Assembly: GCA_003647765.1 (NCBI GenBank)
Contig: QMNM01000100.1
Location: forward strand, 1-6,028
Origin: Candidatus Cloacimonadota bacterium
GTDB lineage: Bacteria; Cloacimonadota; Cloacimonadia; JGIOTU-2; B8-G9
Length of the DNA stretch: 6,028 nt
Reading direction: 5' to 3'
The notes beneath the pieces are model-generated. The model worked only from the letters and a program-made list of their open reading frames with translations, did not search any database and was not told the origin of the DNA. Both the position numbers and the translations under genes were made by a program. Positions 1-5,398 of the stretch are shown piece by piece (positions within the stretch are counted from its first letter, which is position 1; each line of letters begins with the position of its first letter).

Positions 1-64
1 TAAACCAAATATCCTTTATAAGTACAGAACTAAATAAAAGTTATACAAAATTGTTTAATGCTTT

Positions 65-99
65 GCCCTACGCCCTACGCCCTACGCATTACGCCCTAC
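65..99. repeat. Tandem heptamer array, five units of GCCCTAC (GTAGGGC on the minus strand)
   Basis: Five head-to-tail 7-bp units occupy 65-71, 72-78, 79-85, 86-92 and 93-99. Four are exactly GCCCTAC and the fourth reads GCATTAC. The array is much richer in G+C than the AT-rich DNA around it. It lies about 50 bases downstream of the rsgA stop and directly abuts a CACAGAG-type half repeat. A seven-base period would not keep a reading frame, and no gene covers it. Its function is unknown; it looks like a simple-sequence or dispersed repeat in the 3' flank of the minus-strand genes. Confidence 0.85.
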
Positions 100-100
100 G

Positions 101-119
101 CTGTGTCCTCTGTGGTGAA
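101..119. repeat. Half copy of a CACAGAG-type dispersed repeat
   Basis: Read on the plus strand, this stretch matches the right arm of the palindrome at 5247-5337 (5321-5338) except for one inserted base and two substitutions; the shared core is CTCTGTGGT. No matching left arm is seen nearby, so it is a solo arm. It sits between the heptamer array and the rsgA stop codon, and so would lie in the 3' untranslated region of an rsgA transcript. Confidence 0.6.
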
Positions 120-146
120 TTTAGGCATTGTTGAGGAATTTTTATG

Positions 147-1022
147 CTATTTATTATAATATATCATTACATAACTTCTATATCTTGATTTAGCAATTTT
201 CCCTTGTTCTACTGCTTTTTTAATAGCACAGTTTGGTTCATGAATATGCGAGCAATTAGCAAATTGACAATATGGCAAAAATTTTCTAAATTCAATAAAA
301 TATTTAGCTAGTTCATTATTATCAATATACATCAATCCAATGGACTTAATACCTTGACTATCTACAATAAATCCACCACCTTTAATATGAAACATCTCTG
401 CAACTGTGGTCGTATGCTTACCTTTGCCTGTTTGCTTATGGACTTCACTGGTCTTGAGATTTAGTTCTGGAATTATTCTATTGATGATACTAGTTTTTCC
501 TACTCCTGATTGCCCAACAATAGCTGTTTTCTTTTTTAATATCCCTTTTTTAAACTCATCAATTCCTTGTCCAGTATTTGCACAAATATAAAAAACATTT
601 ATTCCCAAATCCTTATACAAATCTGGCAATGTGAATCTGCTATTAGCAAGGTCTATCTTATTTATTACAATCATTGGTTCTATATTGAAATACCTTGCTA
701 ATACCAACATTCTGTCAATGAACTGAAATTTGAAACTAGGTTGTTTTACAGATGATACAATTGCTAATAAATCAATATTTGCGAATAAAACCTGCTGATG
801 ATATATATTATGCTTACTTTTCCGTCCTAGTAAGTTCTTTCTTGCTTTTACACTAACTATAAGATTATTCTCATCAATTTCAACAACATCTCCAACAACC
901 ACTGGACTTCTCTTTTCTTTACTGAAAAATCTACCAGCAATCTGACAAAAAAAAATCTTATTACGATAAAAGAGTTTATATTGGTTTCTATAAACAGCTA
1001 AAACAGTGGCATATTTTCTCAA
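147..1022 (-). CDS. rsgA: Ribosome small-subunit-dependent GTPase A (circularly permuted GTPase)
   Basis: RsgA is a late 30S ribosome assembly factor that hydrolyses GTP on the small subunit. The 291-residue protein is slightly short for the family. An OB-fold region covers about residues 1-70. The GTPase motifs come in permuted order: G4 NKID at 121-124, G1 GQSGVGKTS at 170-178, G2 GKGKHTTTV at 199-207, and G3 DSQG at 221-224. A C-terminal zinc site follows the family pattern, with C252, C257, H259 and C265. The start is TTG, chosen because a strong AAAGGAG site lies six bases upstream and the OB fold begins at once; no in-frame ATG occurs before the GTPase domain. The G3 motif is unusual, with Gln where DSPG or DTPG is usual. 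The gene lies 99 bases downstream of ileS on the same strand and is probably cotranscribed with it. Identification is firm. Confidence 0.97.
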   Translation of the reverse strand: MRKYATVLAVYRNQYKLFYRNKIFFCQIAGRFFSKEKRSPVVVGDVVEIDENNLIVSVKARKNLLGRKSKHNIYHQQVLFANIDLLAIVSSVKQPSFKFQFIDRMLVLARYFNIEPMIVINKIDLANSRFTLPDLYKDLGINVFYICANTGQGIDEFKKGILKKKTAIVGQSGVGKTSIINRIIPELNLKTSEVHKQTGKGKHTTTVAEMFHIKGGGFIVDSQGIKSIGLMYIDNNELAKYFIEFRKFLPYCQFANCSHIHEPNCAIKKAVEQGKIAKSRYRSYVMIYYNK

Positions 1023-1121
1023 TAATCTCTCCTTTTACAGGAATCGGTTGCGGCGATGTAAACACAGACATTGAGTCAAATAAAGAACGCTAAAGCCTCC
1101 TTTGAATGGTTCACTCATTCG
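1023..1121 (-). other. ileS-rsgA intergenic segment with a possible 27-codon reading frame
   Basis: This 99-base gap is about 42% G+C, visibly richer than the genes on either side. On the minus strand an ATG at 1118-1116 opens a frame of 27 codons (beginning MSEPFKGGFS) that ends with TAA at 1037-1035, just at the rsgA ribosome binding site. No well-placed ribosome binding site precedes that ATG: the nearest GGAG, inside the end of ileS, is 12 bases away. A strong AAAGGAGG lies inside the frame (1096-1103) but has no start codon at the right distance. I do not recognise the peptide. I see no terminator here. Confidence 0.25.
1029..1035 (-). promoter_or_regulatory. Ribosome binding site of rsgA, supports the TTG start
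   Basis: On the minus strand this reads AAAGGAG, six bases before the TTG codon at 1022-1020. It fixes the non-ATG start. The TAA stop of a possible 27-codon reading frame (1118-1035) overlaps the first base of this site. Confidence 0.85.
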
Positions 1122-4100
1122 CTATCTTTTCTCCACTTTCAGCCACACATTTTTACCATTTATATTCCATTGCATTAAGGAATCCTTGTTATCCTGTTTT
1201 TGTAATGCCAGTGCTAATGTTTCATTTTTGATATAATCTCCAAATTCAGTAAATGTCTGTTCAATATCTGCATCATTATCAGTAAAATATTTTACTTCAA
1301 CCCTATCTGTAATATCAAAATTATTCTCCTTACGCATAAACTGAATTTTATTTACTAATTCCCGAGCATTGCCTTCTAATCTCAATTCCTTACTAATTCT
1401 AGTATCTAATATGACAAAGGAATCGCCTTCTTCTTGTATAACATAACCTTCTTTATTTTCCAAATCAATTACAAGTTCGTTTTCAGTCAGACGAACTTCC
1501 AAATTATCAATGTCTAAACGATACAGACCCTCTTTATGCAGTTGTTTTACCAAATGATTAGCATCTATATTGTCTAATGCCTCTGCAATTTTACTTATAT
1601 GTTTTCCATATTTAGGTCCAAGAACCTTATAATTCGGCTTAATGATATAATTGCTGAACCCATCTTTACTTTCCACATATCCAATATTTTTTACATTGAT
1701 TTCATCAATAATTAATGATTTCAATTTCTCTACTTCTGCTTGATACTTTTTCTGTACATATAGAAATGATAATGGTTGTCTTACCTTGATTTGAGCATTA
1801 TTACGAGCAGTTCTTGCTAATGAAACGATTTTCGCAACAATTCTCATTTCCTTTTCTAATTGCTTATCAATAAATTGTTCATCGTATATTGGAAACTCGG
1901 TTAAATGCACACTCTCTTTTCCTGTAAGATTTGTATAAATATCTTCTGCTATAAATGGAGCAAAAGGAGCAATCAATTGTGAAGTAACAACTAAAATTTG
2001 ATAAAGCACATTATAAGCAGATATTTTATCAGTAGTCATATCTGGTCTCCAATATCGTTCACGACTTCTTCTAACATACCAATTACTTACATCATCAATA
2101 ATGAAATCCTGAATCTGACGCACTGTTCTCGTGATTTCATATTTATCATTATTCTCAATAGAGTTCTTGATGAGCGTATTCAATCTTGATAGAACCCATT
2201 TATCTAATAATGTATGATATTCAGAATTATCTGGATATTCTGCAATATTAAATTTGTCAATATTAGCATAAGTTACAAAGAATGAATAGACATTTTTCAA
2301 AGTACTGAAAAATCTGCGCGATACTTCAGCAACCATATCAATATCAAATCTAGTTGGCACCCATGGTGGACTAACACTTAAAAAATACCATCTTATAGCA
2401 TCAGCACCATACTTATTTATGACTTCCTCTGGTTTAACAATATTTCCCAATCTCTTGCTCATCTTCTTACCATATTTGTCTAACACCATATCATTAACTA
2501 AACATGTCTTGTAAGAAGAGACACCTTTAATAAAAGTAGAAATAGCGAGTAAAGTATAGAACCATCCTCGTGTCTGGTCAATTGCTTCACAGATGAAATC
2601 TGTTGGAAATAATTCTTTGTCAAATTCCTCCTTATGTTCAAATGGATAATGCCATTGAGCAAAAGGCATTGCACCTGAATCAAACCAGCAGTCAATTACC
2701 TCTTCTGTACGATACATATTTCCACCGCATTTTGGACATTTAAAATATATCTCATCTACATAAGGACGATGTGGATCAATATCAGCAGGCACATCATCTC
2801 CATTTTTCATTTTACCTTTTCTTAACTCTAATAAAGATTGGACACTATATTGATTTTGACAATTCTCACACACCCAAATATTCAAAGGCGTGCCCCAATA
2901 ACGATTACGACTAATTGCCCAATCAATGTTATTTTCTAACCATTCGCCGAATCGTTTTTCACCAACAAATGGAGGATACCAGTTAATTTTCTTGTTATTC
3001 TCAATCATCTTATCCTTAAACGCAGTTGTTTTGATATACCATGACTTTCTGGCGTAATAAAGAAGTGGGGTATCACATCGCCAACAAAATGGATAAGTAT
3101 GTTTTATCTTTGACTGATAATAAAGAATATTGTTATTTTCCATATATTCAATAATTTTCTGGTCCGCATCTTTGACAAATAATCCTTTCCATAAAGTAAT
3201 TTCATCTGTGAACTTACCTTCTCCATCAACAGGTTGGAGTACTGGTAAGTTGTATTTTTTGCGTAATTGAAAGTCATCTTCCCCAAACGCAGGAGCAATA
3301 TGAACAATGCCTGTTCCATCATCCATAGTAACAAAATCAGCTAAGCAAACATAAAACGCCTTCTTGTTCACTTTAGCAAGAGGAAATAGCTGCTCATATT
3401 CCATTCCTTCCAATTCTGCACCTGTGAACTTTTCAATAATCTTGTAATTACCTTTAAGCACAGAAAGGCATTTTTCAGCAAGAATAAAATATTCTTTGCC
3501 TAGTTTCACTTTTACATATTTATAAATTGGATGCACTGCTAAAGCCACATTAGATAATAATGTCCAGGGTGTAGTGGTCCATACAAGGAAATATGTATCT
3601 TCTTGGTTCTTGACTTTCATCTTTACGAATACTGACGGATCTTCAGTTTCTTTGTAGCCTTGTGATACTTCATGACTTGAAAGTGGTGTGCCGCATTTTG
3701 GGCAATATGGAACAATTTTATATCCTTGATAAATATATCCTCGTTTCCAGAACTGATGTAAAAGCCACCATACACTTTCAATATATTCAGGTTTTAGAGT
3801 AATATAAGGATTGTCCATATCTAACCAGTATCCTATCCGTTTAGTTATTTGTCGCCATTCTTTTTCATAGGTGAACACTGATTCACGGCATTTCTGATTG
3901 AATTTCTCTATTCCATACTCTTCAATATCAGCTTTAGTTTCTATACCTAATTGCTTTTCTACTTCAATTTCTACTGGTAAGCCATGAGTATCCCAACCAG
4001 CTTTTCTTTTTACTTGATAACCACGCATTGTTTTATAACGACATACAGCATCTTTTATTGTCCGAGAAATTACATGATGAATTCCTGGCATTCCATTAGC

Positions 4101-4247
4101 AGTTGGAGGTCCCTCATAAAATACAAATTTTTTATTATCCTTACGGAAGTCCTCACTTTTCTTTGCAATATTATTCATTTCCCAATATTCTAAAATACGC
4201 AACTCTGCTTTTGTAATATCTTCTTTAACATTTACTTCTTTATACAT
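1122..4247 (-). CDS. ileS: Isoleucyl-tRNA synthetase, type 2, with a GIHH signature
   Basis: IleRS is a class I synthetase that charges tRNA-Ile in the cytoplasm and edits valine. The chosen start gives 1041 residues, typical of the longer type 2 enzymes rather than the roughly 930-residue type 1. YEGPPTANG (44-52) leads into the HIGH-equivalent GIHH at 55-58, where most class I enzymes have HxGH. GWDTHGLPVE (84-93) is conserved. The CP1 editing domain shows TTTPWT (224-229) and GTGIVHIAPAFGEDD (311-325). Cysteine pairs 182/185 with 388/391, and 460/463 with 504/507, look like zinc sites. KMSKR is at 595-599, followed by an anticodon-binding region with SNWYVRRSRERYW (721-733). An in-frame ATG ten codons upstream (4277) is rejected because AAGGAGA sits five bases before 4247. 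The gene lies 79 bases after vapC. No T-box leader is visible. Identification is firm. Confidence 0.98.
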   Translation of the reverse strand: MYKEVNVKEDITKAELRILEYWEMNNIAKKSEDFRKDNKKFVFYEGPPTANGMPGIHHVISRTIKDAVCRYKTMRGYQVKRKAGWDTHGLPVEIEVEKQLGIETKADIEEYGIEKFNQKCRESVFTYEKEWRQITKRIGYWLDMDNPYITLKPEYIESVWWLLHQFWKRGYIYQGYKIVPYCPKCGTPLSSHEVSQGYKETEDPSVFVKMKVKNQEDTYFLVWTTTPWTLLSNVALAVHPIYKYVKVKLGKEYFILAEKCLSVLKGNYKIIEKFTGAELEGMEYEQLFPLAKVNKKAFYVCLADFVTMDDGTGIVHIAPAFGEDDFQLRKKYNLPVLQPVDGEGKFTDEITLWKGLFVKDADQKIIEYMENNNILYYQSKIKHTYPFCWRCDTPLLYYARKSWYIKTTAFKDKMIENNKKINWYPPFVGEKRFGEWLENNIDWAISRNRYWGTPLNIWVCENCQNQYSVQSLLELRKGKMKNGDDVPADIDPHRPYVDEIYFKCPKCGGNMYRTEEVIDCWFDSGAMPFAQWHYPFEHKEEFDKELFPTDFICEAIDQTRGWFYTLLAISTFIKGVSSYKTCLVNDMVLDKYGKKMSKRLGNIVKPEEVINKYGADAIRWYFLSVSPPWVPTRFDIDMVAEVSRRFFSTLKNVYSFFVTYANIDKFNIAEYPDNSEYHTLLDKWVLSRLNTLIKNSIENNDKYEITRTVRQIQDFIIDDVSNWYVRRSRERYWRPDMTTDKISAYNVLYQILVVTSQLIAPFAPFIAEDIYTNLTGKESVHLTEFPIYDEQFIDKQLEKEMRIVAKIVSLARTARNNAQIKVRQPLSFLYVQKKYQAEVEKLKSLIIDEINVKNIGYVESKDGFSNYIIKPNYKVLGPKYGKHISKIAEALDNIDANHLVKQLHKEGLYRLDIDNLEVRLTENELVIDLENKEGYVIQEEGDSFVILDTRISKELRLEGNARELVNKIQFMRKENNFDITDRVEVKYFTDNDADIEQTFTEFGDYIKNETLALALQKQDNKDSLMQWNINGKNVWLKVEKR

Positions 4248-4252
4248 AAATT

Positions 4253-4259
4253 TCTCCTT
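4253..4259 (-). promoter_or_regulatory. Ribosome binding site of ileS, decides the start
   Basis: The minus strand reads AAGGAGA, five bases before the ATG at 4247-4245. The upstream in-frame ATG at 4277-4275 would place this site inside the coding region and adds ten residues (MVLTHHKEKF) that do not look like the usual IleRS N-terminus. Confidence 0.85.
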
Positions 4260-4326
4260 GTGATGTGTCAAAACCATGATGGGATAAAAGGCAAGAAAAT
4301 TTTTCCAAGTTAAATTGCAATTTTTA

Positions 4327-4731
4327 TTATTTATATGGCAATATTAATTGTTCAATATAAGGTAGTTGCTCAAATTCAGGATCCTTATGAACTAATATAG
4401 CCTTTAATAAAAAAGCAGTTGCTGCAACCCAACTATCTACTACGGAAAGATTGTTCTTAGCCTTAATTTCAACTGCCTTATTAAATGCTTTTTCATATCC
4501 AGCTTTTTCAATTGGTAATTTTACTAAATCGTTATAGATTTTTTGAGCTACATTATAATTATGGTTTTTCCACATTCTATAAAAGATTTCATAATAACTC
4601 ATAAAGGAAGCATATATATCTACTTCTGAAATAGACGACTTTTTTAGTAAATTTGCCACTTCATCAGCACCATCTTCGTTAAGGAAAAATGTTAAAATAG
4701 CAGAAGTATCAAAGAGATAAATCTTTTTCAT
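4327..4731 (-). CDS. vapC: PIN-domain ribonuclease toxin, VapC type
   Basis: This 134-residue protein has the length and motif order of VapC toxins, which are Mg-dependent ribonucleases acting on tRNA, rRNA or other RNA when free of antitoxin. The acidic PIN residues are visible: D8 in FDTSAIL, E48 in SYYEIFYR, D99 in VVDSWVAATA, and D117 in HKDPEFEQL. The domain looks intact and therefore active. Its ATG lies 23 bases inside the end of the upstream antitoxin gene in another frame, and its own ribosome binding site is weak (AAAAGAAG directly before the ATG). Translation is therefore probably coupled to vapB, which is usual for such pairs. The RNA target cannot be read from the sequence. The name is used at family level only, and other PIN nuclease roles are less likely given the adjacent antitoxin-like gene. 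Confidence 0.88.
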   Translation of the reverse strand: MKKIYLFDTSAILTFFLNEDGADEVANLLKKSSISEVDIYASFMSYYEIFYRMWKNHNYNVAQKIYNDLVKLPIEKAGYEKAFNKAVEIKAKNNLSVVDSWVAATAFLLKAILVHKDPEFEQLPYIEQLILPYK

Positions 4732-4933
4732 CTTCTTTTATTTTTTCCCTTTCTCTATCTTTTAATAAACGATTTGTGGAATCTAATCCTACCCACTTAC
4801 CTTTTAATGTATCAATTTCATATTCATCTGGAATATCTATTACAATATTAATATTTACAGTGTTTTTTGGTATCTTTTTTAAAGGAATGATATAATTATT
4901 TTCATATTTTGCTGGTATTGTTATTCTTTTCAT
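4709..4933 (-). CDS. Putative antitoxin of the VapBC-type pair
   Basis: This 74-residue protein sits directly upstream of the PIN toxin gene and overlaps it by 23 bases, the standard antitoxin position. The N-terminal part (residues 1-36) alternates hydrophobic and polar residues as in a small beta-rich fold; YENNYIIPLKKIP (10-22) resembles the short AF2212/DUF104-like antitoxins or AbrB-type VapB proteins. The C-terminal part (54-70, RLLKDREREKIKEDEK) is highly charged and probably helical, as expected for a toxin-binding tail. GKWVGLD (45-51) links the two. The ATG start is supported by AAGGAGA eight bases upstream. By family knowledge the protein would neutralise the toxin and, with it, repress their shared promoter. 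The exact antitoxin family is uncertain, so I give no symbol. Confidence 0.75.
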   Translation of the reverse strand: MKRITIPAKYENNYIIPLKKIPKNTVNINIVIDIPDEYEIDTLKGKWVGLDSTNRLLKDREREKIKEDEKDLSL

Positions 4934-4941
4934 TTAGCCAT

Positions 4942-4948
4942 TCTCCTT
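4942..4948 (-). promoter_or_regulatory. Ribosome binding site of the antitoxin gene
   Basis: The minus strand reads AAGGAGA, eight bases before the ATG at 4933-4931. Another ATG at 4941-4939 is immediately next to this site, too close for use, and opens only a three-codon frame, so 4933 is the better start. Confidence 0.75.
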
Positions 4949-4984
4949 GTGAAACATTCTTTCTTTTACTGGCATCATCCGTAA

Positions 4985-5000
4985 GCTCATTATTAAGAGC
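4985..5000. promoter_or_regulatory. Possible operator for the toxin-antitoxin complex
   Basis: An imperfect palindrome has GCTC at 4985-4988 and GAGC at 4997-5000 around an AT-rich centre. It lies just downstream of the extended -10 promoter, near the predicted transcription start, where VapBC-type complexes commonly bind to repress themselves. The perfect arms are only four bases long, so chance is a real alternative. Confidence 0.25.
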
Positions 5001-5011
5001 ATATTTTATCC

Positions 5012-5020
5012 ATTATACCA
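5012..5020 (-). promoter_or_regulatory. Extended -10 promoter of the toxin-antitoxin and ileS unit
   Basis: The minus strand reads TGGTATAAT, a perfect extended -10 element (TGn followed by TATAAT). A weak -35 candidate, TTGTTT at 5037-5042, has a long 19-base spacer, which an extended -10 can tolerate. The predicted start is near 5005, giving an antitoxin leader of about 70 bases. It is the best promoter seen upstream of the minus-strand genes. Confidence 0.65.
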
Positions 5021-5120
5021 AATATAATTTTAACTAAAACAATAGGTTAGAAAAATAATAACAGATTTCATTGATACCATAATTTTTTTTTGATAAAAAA
5101 ACCCCTATTTGAATATAGTG

Positions 5121-5166
5121 TGTCAAGAAAATCACATCAGTAGATAAGCAATTTCATTTCTTGACA
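5121..5166. repeat. Perfect 10-bp inverted repeat carrying TTGACA in both arms
   Basis: TGTCAAGAAA (5121-5130) and TTTCTTGACA (5157-5166) are exact reverse complements separated by 26 bases. Each arm contains the consensus -35 hexamer TTGACA, facing left in the first and right in the second. Neither has a good -10 at 16-18 bases. The right arm also forms a small palindrome, TCTTGACAAGA, at 5159-5169. It may be a regulator binding site, a hairpin, or the ends of a small decayed element; the sequence does not decide. Confidence 0.6.
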
Positions 5167-5246
5167 AGATTTTTCATTATCTTCTTTTTAAGGTTAAATG
5201 TAAATATAGTATTACTATTTAAAATTTCGTTTTTTGTGTAAATTTT

Positions 5247-5337
5247 TTACCACAAAGACACAAAGCTACATAATTTTCAAATAAATTTGTATTAGAAAAT
5301 TAAATTCTTTTGTGTGTTCTCTGTGACTCTGTGGTTA
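5247..5337. repeat. 91-bp imperfect palindrome with CACAAAG/CACAGAG arms, MITE-like or REP-like
   Basis: The left arm (5247-5265) and the reverse complement of the right arm (5319-5337) match at 15 of 19 positions. A second, perfect 8-bp inverted repeat is nested inside: TAATTTTC at 5271-5278 and GAAAATTA at 5295-5302. Two of the four arm mismatches become G-U pairs only in a minus-strand transcript, so RNA read leftwards would fold better than RNA read rightwards. The core ACCACAnAGnCACAnAG also occurs as a solo arm at 101-119. No transposase is encoded in the window, so any mobility would have to be supplied from elsewhere. Confidence 0.7.
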
Positions 5338-5341
5338 ATAT

Positions 5342-5372
5342 TTGCAGATTAACACGATATAGAATTTATTAT
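5342..5372 (+). promoter_or_regulatory. Weak candidate promoter of hypB
   Basis: TTGCAG (5342-5347) and TATTAT (5367-5372) are separated by 19 bases, longer than the ideal 17. The predicted start near 5379 would leave a leader of about 20 bases containing the hypB ribosome binding site. The match is modest in such AT-rich DNA. Confidence 0.25.
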
Positions 5373-5398
5373 ACAAAAATGTTTTCAAAGGACAAATT

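Larger units (their letters stand above)
4934..5398. other. Divergent intergenic region between the antitoxin gene and hypB
   Basis: This 465-base non-coding stretch is strongly AT-rich. From left to right it holds the antitoxin ribosome binding site, a short imperfect palindrome (4985-5000), a probable extended -10 promoter pointing left (5012-5020), a run of nine T followed after three bases by seven A (5083-5101), a 10-bp perfect inverted repeat (5121-5166), a 91-bp imperfect palindrome (5247-5337), and a weak promoter-like pair before hypB. I find no convincing protein-coding frame, tRNA or CRISPR repeat in it. Confidence 0.8.

Noticed and set aside
65-99. CRISPR array
   Set aside because: The units are 7 bp with no spacers, so this is a simple tandem repeat.
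406-591. A plus-strand reading frame inside rsgA, and similar ones inside ileS (for example 1998-2189, 2498-2695, 3104-3334, 3984-4193)
   Set aside because: All lie wholly inside firmly identified genes in other frames and show no conserved motif.
4248-4277. Upstream in-frame ATG of ileS adding ten residues
   Set aside because: The ribosome binding site at 4253-4259 lies inside this extension and is correctly spaced for the ATG at 4247.
4248-4326. A T-box leader upstream of ileS
   Set aside because: The gap is only 79 bases, has no T-box consensus sequence and no terminator/antiterminator pair, so a T-box cannot be supported.
4931-4941. A three-codon frame (ATG GCT AAA TGA) overlapping the antitoxin start
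   Set aside because: Its ATG is immediately next to the ribosome binding site, too close for initiation, so it is most likely chance.
5161-5190. A rightward sigma-70 promoter from TTGACA at 5161-5166
   Set aside because: The positions 16-19 bases downstream are T-rich with no TATAAT-like hexamer, and the site is 230 bases from hypB.
5332-5346. A sigma-54-like -24/-12 promoter before hypB (TGGTTA followed by TTGCA)
   Set aside because: The GG and GC dinucleotides are separated by nine bases, not the ten that sigma-54 requires, and the GG lies inside the palindromic repeat.
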